From the NCBI GenBank assembly GCA_964624465.1, contig CAZUZD010000103.1, positions 1-18,470 of the forward strand: a DNA stretch of 18,470 nucleotides. Reading direction: 5' to 3'. Source of the stretch: CAZUZD01 sp964624465 (lineage in GTDB: Bacteria; Planctomycetota; Planctomycetia; Isosphaerales; Isosphaeraceae). The position numbers and the translations under genes are program-made. The notes beneath the pieces are model-generated. The model had not been told where the DNA came from and did not search any database. It worked only from the letters and a program-made list of their open reading frames with translations. This document shows positions 1 through 5,641 of this stretch, in pieces. Each line of letters begins with the position of its first letter. The first letter of the stretch is position 1.

Positions 1-512
1 CGAGGCCGCGTGACACAGCCCAACAGACAGTCGGGTTCAGCGAGAAGTCTCGAAAGCCCCGCCCAATTTCCTGGGCCAAATCATCTGAGAATTGCGAAGG
101 CTAACGGGTTGGTCGCCCCGTTGCAAGTATATCTGGGCCGGTCGTCGTCGTTGATGACAACGAAGGCCGCTGCGGCAAGTGCTGGGCGATGCTGACGACT
201 CAGTTCCACCTCGACCTGGACATGGTTGGAGATATCCACGTGGGTCTACCCCTGCCCTGGCTCCGCACCCGCGCCACCGCCACCGACGGCGCGGCCCTGA
301 CCCCAGCCTACCGCTCCCTACGCCGCCGGCGGCTCTCGGGTCCCGCCGCCCAGGGCTACCCGGGCCCGATGCTCCCCTACCCGTTTACGAGGGTACGAGA
401 TCGCCTCGGATCAGGGCTTTGCGCGGCCGGCGAATTGCCGTAAGGTCCTACTAATCTCGGAGGATCGAGCTTGCAGAGCTGTCCGGACTTGCGTTCTCAC
501 ACGGTGGAAGTC

Positions 513-537
513 GCTGGTTCGAATCCAGCGCCGCCCA
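513..537 (+). tRNA. tRNA 3'-end-like fragment (T-arm and acceptor strand only)
   Basis: Positions 513-529 form a perfect T-arm: GCTGG, the seven-base loop TTCGAAT, then CCAGC. It is followed directly by a seven-base acceptor-like strand GCCGCCC (530-536) and a discriminator-like A (537), with no encoded CCA. A complete tRNA would need a 5' strand close to GGGCGGC about 73 bases upstream, near 464. The sequence there (ATCGAGC) does not pair, and I cannot fold a normal D-arm or anticodon arm from 464-512. I therefore read this as a partial tRNA, for example the duplicated 3' end left when an element integrates into a tRNA gene, or a decayed tRNA. A chance match is unlikely but possible. Confidence 0.5.
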
Positions 538-570
538 TTCGCAACGTCAAGAACATCAGTGGTTTGAGTT

Positions 571-610
571 GCACGGTCTGGCATGCCCGGTGGGGTGTGC
601 CAGGCCGTGT
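571..610. repeat. Long hairpin (18-bp stem, GGTG loop)
   Basis: Positions 571-588 pair with 593-610 around a four-base GGTG loop. The stem is continuous, with a few G-T wobbles (for example 577 with 604, and the TG/TG step near 584-585). It includes CTGGCA/TGCCAG and CACGG/CCGTG. No T-run follows, so it is not a classical intrinsic terminator on the plus strand. It may be a structured RNA element, the end of a mobile element, or a factor-assisted terminator of a gene to the left. Confidence 0.55.
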
Positions 611-778
611 TGCATTCCAGGGGTGCGAGGCCGTGCTGGCCACTCGCGACCACGTCGAGCCTCCGGCGGGGCGTTCGGGACCCGGCTTCGACGGGACGAT
701 TGAGCCGGGGGGGTGGCGGCTCTGGGAGTCGGGGCCACGTCCGCGTCTGGACCGTCGTCACGATGAGGTGAACGGGAC

Positions 779-2005
779 ATGAGCAGCGCCACGACGCAGG
801 TGGACCCTGGCGACGACGCCCCGGCGGTCGGTTCGGCGGGAGGAGGGCCGTCGGGGTTCTCGCTGGTGCGGGACGACCCGATGATCCGGGTCCAGCGGCG
901 GCTGGGGCTGGTGCCGGCGGGTGGGCTGGGGGTGGTGCGGCGGGCGGTGTTCTGGTCGATGGTCGCCTGGCTGCCGCTGGCGGTGTGGGCGGCCGTGGTG
1001 CACCGGCTGCACGGGCCGGCGGGCGAGCCGCTGCTGGCTCACTTCGGGATCCACGCGCGGTTCCTGATCGCCGTGCCCCTGATGATCCTGGCCGAGGCGC
1101 CGGTGCATGCGACCCTGGCGCGGCTGCTGCCGCAGTTCGTGCGCTCGGGCCTGGTGCGGCCCGAGCAGGTTCCGGAACTGCGGGCGGTGGTCGCGGGCGT
1201 GGCCCGCCGGCGCGATGCCAGCCTGCCGTGGGTGGCCATCCTGGCGCTGATCGCCACCGGGCTGACGACTTCCGACGTGCTGCACCGGGCGCACGAGGCG
1301 GTCTGGGCCAGCGACGTGATGCGGAACTCCGGCGTGTTCGGCTTCGGCGGCTGGTGGTTCCTCTACGTCGGGCGGCCGATCTACCTGACGCACCTGCTGG
1401 GCTGGGTCTGGCGCACGGCGCTGCTGGTCCGGCTGTTCCGGGGCATCGCGCGGCTGGACCTGTCGCTGGTGCCCACGCACCCCGATCGCGCCGGAGGGCT
1501 GGGGTTCCTGGCCGAGGTGCCCGCGGCCTTCGCGCCGGTGGTGCTGGCGACCAGCGTGGTGGTGGCCGGGGTGTTCGCGCACGAGGTGCTGTATCACGGC
1601 ACCTCGGTGCACACCTTCCGCGTGCCCATGCTCGTCTTCGTCGTGCTGGCCACCACGGCGTTCTTGCTGCCCCTGCTCGCCTTCGCCGGGCCCCTGGCCG
1701 CGGCCCGTCGCCGTGCCCTGCTGGAGTACGGCAGCCTGGTCAGCCGCCACGGCCGGCTCGTCCGCGAGCGCTGGATCGAGGGCCGCGAGCCCGAGGACAC
1801 CACGGTCCTGAACGCCCCCGAGCTCGGCCCGGTGGCCGACGTCGCCGCGCTCTACGACGCGATCCGGCAGATGCGGCCCGTGCCCCTGACCCGCGCCTCC
1901 GTCCTGCCGGTGGCCCTGGCCGCGGGCCTGCCGCTGCTCGCGGTCCTGGCCATCGAGGTCCCCATCGCCGAGATGGTCCAGAACCTCCTCAAGCTCCTGT
2001 TCTGA
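779..2005 (+). CDS. Conserved polytopic membrane protein of unknown function
   Basis: The 408-residue product has a polar N-terminus of about 50 residues, then roughly seven hydrophobic stretches near residues 55-75, 93-107, 149-163, 200-218, 248-268, 283-303 and 373-393. This indicates an inner-membrane protein. Recognisable short motifs are LVRDDP (29-34), PQFVRSG (118-124) and THPDRAGGLGFL (233-244); I recall similar motifs from uncharacterised bacterial membrane proteins but know no function. The start is supported by GAGGTG at 765-770, eight bases before the ATG. The gene ends 55 bases before arsR, which has its own promoter, so co-regulation with the ars genes is not shown. No metal-binding cysteine cluster is visible. 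Confidence 0.8.
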   Translation: MSSATTQVDPGDDAPAVGSAGGGPSGFSLVRDDPMIRVQRRLGLVPAGGLGVVRRAVFWSMVAWLPLAVWAAVVHRLHGPAGEPLLAHFGIHARFLIAVPLMILAEAPVHATLARLLPQFVRSGLVRPEQVPELRAVVAGVARRRDASLPWVAILALIATGLTTSDVLHRAHEAVWASDVMRNSGVFGFGGWWFLYVGRPIYLTHLLGWVWRTALLVRLFRGIARLDLSLVPTHPDRAGGLGFLAEVPAAFAPVVLATSVVVAGVFAHEVLYHGTSVHTFRVPMLVFVVLATTAFLLPLLAFAGPLAAARRRALLEYGSLVSRHGRLVRERWIEGREPEDTTVLNAPELGPVADVAALYDAIRQMRPVPLTRASVLPVALAAGLPLLAVLAIEVPIAEMVQNLLKLLF

Positions 2006-2020
2006 GTCCACCGCGACCGC

Positions 2021-2049
2021 TTGACCCGGCGCCGACGGCTGACTATATT
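2021..2049 (+). promoter_or_regulatory. Sigma70-type promoter of arsR
   Basis: TTGACC (2021-2026) and TATATT (2044-2049) are separated by exactly 17 bases, close to the consensus for a housekeeping promoter. Initiation about seven bases after the -10 box would fall near 2056, only about five bases before the arsR ATG at 2061. There is no room for a Shine-Dalgarno sequence, so translation would be leaderless or nearly so. An ArsR operator probably overlaps this region, because TATATTCG recurs in front of the acr3 gene. Confidence 0.65.
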
Positions 2050-2060
2050 CGAGGCATCGC

Positions 2061-2441
2061 ATGAAGAACGCCCGAGCGAGCAGCCCCGGCCTCGACGAGT
2101 CGACCCGCACCCTGGCGGCGTTCGCCGACCCGGTGCGGCTGCGGCTGCTGAACCTGCTGGCCGGCGAGCACGACGAGGTCTGCGTCTGCCACCTGCACGG
2201 GGCGCTCGAGCTGCCCCAGCCGACCGTGTCGCGGCACCTGGCCGCGTTGCGGAAGGAAGGGCTCGTCGCCGGCCGCAAGGACGGCCTCTGGGTCCACTAC
2301 CGCCTGGCCCGACCCAGGGGGCCGCTGCACAAGATCCTGCTCGGCTGCCTGGGCAGTTGCCTGGGCGACGCGGACGTCTTCGCCCGCGACCGCGCCCGGC
2401 TCCAGGGCCTCGTCGGCTGCTGCGGCGAGCCGCCGGCCTGA
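2061..2441 (+). CDS. arsR: ArsR/SmtB-family arsenic-responsive repressor
   Basis: The 126-residue product is a small winged-helix regulator that would repress the ars promoter and release DNA when trivalent arsenic binds. The core reads FADPVRLRLLNLL (21-33), then the metal-site segment EVCVCHL (39-45) with Cys41 and Cys43, equivalent to the ELCVCDL site of classical ArsR, and the recognition helix QPTVSRHLAALRKEGLV (53-69). It has further cysteines at 96, 100, 120 and 121 in the C-terminal tail, which could form a second thiol site as in other ArsR subtypes. The ATG has no Shine-Dalgarno sequence but lies 11 bases after a good -10 box. The gene is followed by the acr3-type transporter, the usual partner. 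Confidence 0.93.
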   Translation: MKNARASSPGLDESTRTLAAFADPVRLRLLNLLAGEHDEVCVCHLHGALELPQPTVSRHLAALRKEGLVAGRKDGLWVHYRLARPRGPLHKILLGCLGSCLGDADVFARDRARLQGLVGCCGEPPA

Positions 2442-2452
2442 GCCGTTTTTTT
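2434..2452 (+). terminator. Weak terminator or attenuator after arsR
   Basis: A short stem CGGC/GCCG (2434-2437 with 2442-2445, loop CTGA) overlaps the arsR stop codon and is followed directly by seven T residues (2446-2452). The T-run is conspicuous in DNA this GC-rich. The four-base stem is weak, so it would attenuate rather than stop transcription. It fits with acr3 having its own start signal just downstream. Confidence 0.35.
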
Positions 2453-2459
2453 GGACTCT

Positions 2460-2480
2460 TATATTCGGGAAACCAGATAT
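2460..2480 (+). promoter_or_regulatory. Candidate acr3 promoter element and ArsR operator
   Basis: TATATTCG at 2460-2467 repeats the box at the arsR -10 region (2044-2051), and the following ATG lies at nearly the same distance (13 bases against 11). Positions 2461-2480 also form an imperfect dyad, ATATTCG and CAGATAT flanking six bases, which suits a dimeric ArsR-family repressor. No good -35 box sits 16-18 bases upstream of TATATT. An internal promoter is therefore only suggested; the site could act purely as an operator. Confidence 0.4.
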
Positions 2481-3615
2481 GGACGCGGTCGCGGGGGAGG
2501 ATCGGGGGGGCGTGGCGTGCGAGCCCTGCGGGCCGAGGGTCGGGGGCAGGCTCGGGTTCCTGGACCGGTACCTGACGCTCTGGATCGTGCTGGCGATGGC
2601 CGCCGGGGTGGCGCTGGGGAACCTGGCGCCCGGGGTGGTGCGGGCGATCACGGGGCTGGCGGTGGGGACGACCTCGGTGCCGATCGCGCTGGGGCTGATC
2701 CTCATGATGTACCCGCCGCTGGCGAAGGTGCGCTACGAGGAGCTGGGCCGGGTCTTCCGGAACCTGCCGGTGCTGGGGCTCTCGCTGGTGCAGAACTGGG
2801 TGGTGGGCCCGCTGCTCATGTTCGGCCTGGCGATCACGTTCCTGGCGGACCGGCCGGAGTACGCCATCGGGCTGATCCTGATTGGCCTGGCGCGCTGCAT
2901 CGCCATGGTCATCGTGTGGAACGACCTGGCCGGCGGCGACCGCGAGTATGCGGCGGGTCTGGTGGCGTTCAACAGCCTGTTCCAGATCGTGGCCTACCCG
3001 GCGTATGCGTACGTCTTCCTCCAGTGGCTGCCGGCGCGGCTGGGGGTGTCGTTCGGCGCCGTCGACCTGTCGGGCCTCAGCGTGGGGGCGATCGCCGCCA
3101 GCGTGTTCCTGTACCTGGGCGTGCCGTTCCTGGCGGGCATGCTGACGCGGTTCGTCGGGCTGCGCTGGAAGGGGCGGGCGTGGTACGAGGGCCGGTTCCT
3201 GCCGGCGATCGGGCCGATCACGCTGGTGGCGTTGCTGTTCACGATCGTGATCCTGTTCGCGCTCCAGGGGGAGCAGATCGTGCGGATCCCGCTGGACGCG
3301 GTGCGGATCGCGGTGCCGCTGCTGATCTACTTCGTGGTCATGTTCCTGGTCTCGTTCGCGATGGGGCGGCGGCTGGGGGCGGGTTACGGGCGCACGGCGA
3401 CGCTGGCGTTCACGGCGGCGAGCAACAACTTCGAGCTGGCCATCGCGGTGGCGGTGGCCGTCTTCGGCATCGGCTCGGGGGCCGCGTTCGCGGCGGTCAT
3501 CGGTCCGCTCGTCGAGGTGCCGGTGCTGATCGGACTAGTTCGGCTGGCCCGCCGCTTCGAGCGCACGCGGTTCCCCGCCGTGGCCGAGCCGGTCCCGGTG
3601 CCGCCGGCGGCCTGA
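2479..3615 (+). CDS. acr3: ACR3-family arsenite efflux permease
   Basis: The 378-residue integral membrane protein should export As(III) from the cytoplasm using the membrane potential. Family signatures are clear: FLDRYLTLWI (27-36), LSLVQNWVVGPLLMF (101-115), the segment around LARCIAMVIVWNDLAGGD (137-154) with the conserved Cys140, and ASNNFELAIAVAV (314-326) with Glu319. These two residues correspond to the essential cysteine and glutamate known in ACR3 transporters. About ten hydrophobic helices are visible. It is the ACR3 type, not the unrelated ArsB type. Compared with usual family members it has about 25 extra N-terminal residues containing a Cys-x-x-Cys pair (Cys14, Cys17). A GTG at 2512 is an alternative start, but the ATG fits the TATATTCG spacing seen at arsR. 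Confidence 0.93.
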   Translation: MDAVAGEDRGGVACEPCGPRVGGRLGFLDRYLTLWIVLAMAAGVALGNLAPGVVRAITGLAVGTTSVPIALGLILMMYPPLAKVRYEELGRVFRNLPVLGLSLVQNWVVGPLLMFGLAITFLADRPEYAIGLILIGLARCIAMVIVWNDLAGGDREYAAGLVAFNSLFQIVAYPAYAYVFLQWLPARLGVSFGAVDLSGLSVGAIAASVFLYLGVPFLAGMLTRFVGLRWKGRAWYEGRFLPAIGPITLVALLFTIVILFALQGEQIVRIPLDAVRIAVPLLIYFVVMFLVSFAMGRRLGAGYGRTATLAFTAASNNFELAIAVAVAVFGIGSGAAFAAVIGPLVEVPVLIGLVRLARRFERTRFPAVAEPVPVPPAA

Positions 3616-3661
3616 GGCGATTTCCAACACCGGGATCTCCCGGACCTTCGAGAGGACGGCG

Positions 3662-4660
3662 ATGATGTCACGACGGTGGCTGGCGGCGACGGCGCTGGGT
3701 GTCACGAGTCTGGCGGGTGCGGCCCCGATGGCAGATGAGGGCCCGTTCGTGCGGGCGCTGTGGCTGTTCCAGCGATACGGCACGGCGGTGGCGGTGCGGC
3801 CCGAGGCGGATGTGACGCTCAAGGCGAAGCTCTCCAAGGCGCTCGGCAAGGACGCCCAACTCACGGCGAACGAGGCTCAGGGACTCATGGATCCGAAGAC
3901 GTTCGGCACGCTGGCGGGATCGGACGGCACCCTCGACGCGGCCGAGGTGCAGCAGGCGCTGGCGGCCGAGGTCCCCGCCTCGCGGCGGGCGCTGCCGGCG
4001 GCGCTGGTGGCGCACGCCGACGCGCTCAGCACCTCGTTCGACATGATCGACCCGCCACACCGCGAGGCGGGCGCCGAGCTGGTCGACTGGATCGTGGCCC
4101 ACCACCGGCCGGGCGAGCCCCTGCACGTGACGGTCATCTGCACGGGCAACAGCCGCCGCAGCATCCTGGGCTCGACCCTGGGCAACGTGGCGGCGGCGTA
4201 CTACGGCCTGCCCGAGATCCGGTTCCACAGCGGCGGCACCGCGCCCACGGCCTTCAACCCGCGCACGATCGCCGCGCTGCAGGCCATCGGGGTGGCCATC
4301 GAGCCCACCGGCGCCGAGGCCCCGCGCGGCGAGCCCGAGACGGCCAACCCGATGTACCGGGTGCGCTGGGGCGACGGCGACCTGGCCACCACCGAGTTCT
4401 CGAAGACGTATCGCGACCCCGCCAACCCATCGAACGGCTTCGCTGCCCTGCTCGTCTGCAGCGAGGCCGATGCCGGCTGCCCGATCGTGCAGGGGGCCTC
4501 GGCGCGGATCCGGATGCCATACCTGGACCCGAAGCTCTACGATGGGACCCCGTTCGAGGCCGCCAAGTACGCCGAGCGCCGGGACGACATCGGCCGCCTG
4601 ATGCTCTGTGTCATGATGCAGGTACGGAACCGGCTCGCCGCCGCCCCCTCGGGCCGCTGA
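3662..4660 (+). CDS. Exported arsenate reductase-like (LMW-phosphatase fold) protein with EF-hand-like N-terminal extension
   Basis: The 332-residue product has a signal-like N-terminus (SRRW then a hydrophobic stretch to about residue 22; the twin arginines loosely resemble a Tat signal). Two degenerate EF-hand-like loops follow at 60-71 and 84-95 (DGTLDAAE), each lacking the first two acidic ligands. Residues from about 105 match an ArsC-like low-molecular-weight phosphatase family that I recall from Bacteroidetes: P-loop CTGNSRRS (Cys160, Arg166), FHSGGT (188-193), TAFNP, NPMYRV, FSKTY, and CSEADAGCP with Cys266 and Cys273, then YLDP with Asp289. AGAGGA at 3651-3656 serves as ribosome site; the second ATG (3665) is equally possible. 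Its place between acr3 and arsM supports an arsenic role, as reductase or phosphatase. Export would be odd for a thiol-dependent reductase. Confidence 0.82.
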   Translation: MMSRRWLAATALGVTSLAGAAPMADEGPFVRALWLFQRYGTAVAVRPEADVTLKAKLSKALGKDAQLTANEAQGLMDPKTFGTLAGSDGTLDAAEVQQALAAEVPASRRALPAALVAHADALSTSFDMIDPPHREAGAELVDWIVAHHRPGEPLHVTVICTGNSRRSILGSTLGNVAAAYYGLPEIRFHSGGTAPTAFNPRTIAALQAIGVAIEPTGAEAPRGEPETANPMYRVRWGDGDLATTEFSKTYRDPANPSNGFAALLVCSEADAGCPIVQGASARIRMPYLDPKLYDGTPFEAAKYAERRDDIGRLMLCVMMQVRNRLAAAPSGR

Positions 4661-4717
4661 GCGAGCCCGCCCGCACCCGCCCCTTCCCTTCCCCGAACCC
4701 TGGCAGGAGTCTGGGCC

Positions 4718-5620
4718 ATGTCCGAGTCGATCACCGAGGCGGTGAAGTCGAAGTACGGGGCGGTCGCCGGCAGCGGGCTATCGGGGGCGCAGGCGGGGGT
4801 GCGGGCGGTGGCCGAGGCGTTCGGCTACTCGCCCGAGGAGCTGGCGGCGATCCCGGCCGAATCCAACCTGGGGCTGTCGTGCGGCAACCCGACGGCGATG
4901 GCGGCGCTGCGGCCCGGCGAGGTGGTGGTCGACCTGGGCAGCGGCGGCGGCCTGGACGTGTTCCTGGCGGCCCGCCGCGTGGGTCCGACCGGCCGGGCCA
5001 TCGGCGTCGACATGACGCCCGAGATGCTCGACCTGGCCCGCCGCAACGCGGCCAGCGCCGGGCTGACGAACGTCGAGTTCCACCAGGGCACGATCGACCG
5101 GCTCCCCCTGCCCGACGCCTCGGCCGACTGCGTGATCTCGAACTGCGTGATCAACCTGGCGCCCGACAAGGCCGCCGTCTTCCGCGAGATTGCCAGGGTG
5201 CTGAAGCCCGGCGGCCGGCTGGCCGTCAGCGACATCGCCCTGAAGCGGGAGCTGCCGGCCGAGCTGGGCGCCGACCTGATGGCCTACGTCGGCTGCATCG
5301 CCGGGGCGATCCCGATCGAGGAGTACCGCACCGGCCTGGCCGAGGCGGGGTTCGCGGCCGTCGAGGTCGTTGATTCGGGGGCCGACCTGAACGCGTACGC
5401 CCAGGTCGAGAACCAGGCCGCGTGCTGCCCGCCGCCGTCGCCGGCGGCCGTCCAGGTGGCGGGGCTCGGCGGCCTGGCGATCGTCGACTCCGGCTGCTGC
5501 GCGCCGGCGGCCGCCCCGGCCGACGAGGCGCTGCACGCCCGGCTGGCCGACCTGCTGCGGCGGTACGACGTGAACGACTACGCGGCCAGCGTGAAGGTCT
5601 TCGCCGTGAAGCCCGCCTGA
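4718..5620 (+). CDS. arsM: Arsenite S-adenosylmethionine methyltransferase
   Basis: The 300-residue cytoplasmic enzyme should methylate As(III) with S-adenosylmethionine. The SAM-binding motif DLGSGGGLD is at 72-80, with GVDMTPEMLDLAR (96-108) following. The cysteines expected to bind arsenic are Cys55 in LSCGNP, Cys143 in SNCVINL and Cys193 in VGCIAG, matching the three conserved cysteines of bacterial ArsM. Cys138 lies nearby. The C-terminal part carries two Cys-Cys pairs (236-237 and 260-261) in an Ala/Pro-rich linker before a typical ending (NDYAASVKVFAVKP). The start is supported by AGGAG at 4705-4709, eight bases before the ATG. It is the last gene of the ars run, 57 bases after the reductase-like gene, and converges on the sensor kinase gene. 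Confidence 0.94.
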   Translation: MSESITEAVKSKYGAVAGSGLSGAQAGVRAVAEAFGYSPEELAAIPAESNLGLSCGNPTAMAALRPGEVVVDLGSGGGLDVFLAARRVGPTGRAIGVDMTPEMLDLARRNAASAGLTNVEFHQGTIDRLPLPDASADCVISNCVINLAPDKAAVFREIARVLKPGGRLAVSDIALKRELPAELGADLMAYVGCIAGAIPIEEYRTGLAEAGFAAVEVVDSGADLNAYAQVENQAACCPPPSPAAVQVAGLGGLAIVDSGCCAPAAAPADEALHARLADLLRRYDVNDYAASVKVFAVKPA

Positions 5621-5641
5621 GGCGGGCCCGGCTCAGGCGGG
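5611..5641. terminator. Shared palindrome between arsM and the kinase gene
   Basis: GCCCGCC (5611-5617) pairs with GGCGGGC (5621-5627) across the arsM stop codon. A competing pairing joins CCCGCCTGA (5612-5620) to TCAGGCGGG (5633-5641), which contains the stop codon of the opposite gene. Either form is a strong GC stem between two convergent genes only 12 bases apart. It could end transcription in both directions, although no T-run is present. Confidence 0.5.

Larger units (their letters stand above)
1..778. other. Intergenic region with no convincing gene
   Basis: I find no open frame here that I would call a gene. The longest candidate, an 84-codon frame at 189-443 on the plus strand, has fairly GC-rich third positions in its middle but no recognisable motif and no Shine-Dalgarno sequence; it could be a decayed gene fragment. 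Frames crossing 470-540 read through a tRNA-like segment and are probably spurious. The recognisable content is that tRNA-like 3' end (about 513-537) and a strong hairpin at 571-610. A second, imperfect hairpin follows near 628-652, pairing GCGAGGCC with GGCC and CTCGC around a two-base bulge. Confidence 0.5.

Noticed and set aside
189..443. An 84-codon plus-strand frame
   Set aside because: It has some coding-like third positions but no motif, no ribosome site and a weak ending. It could be a gene remnant but cannot be supported as a gene.
411..782. Short frames on both strands across the tRNA-like segment
   Set aside because: Their most distinctive peptide stretches are translations of the T-arm and acceptor strand, a known source of false proteins. 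None has an independent domain or a good ribosome site.
758..2278. A 506-codon open frame on the minus strand
   Set aside because: It spans the membrane-protein gene and part of arsR in antisense. The product is rich in Gln, Arg, His and Pro with no domain, whereas the plus-strand frames have helices, motifs and a ribosome site.
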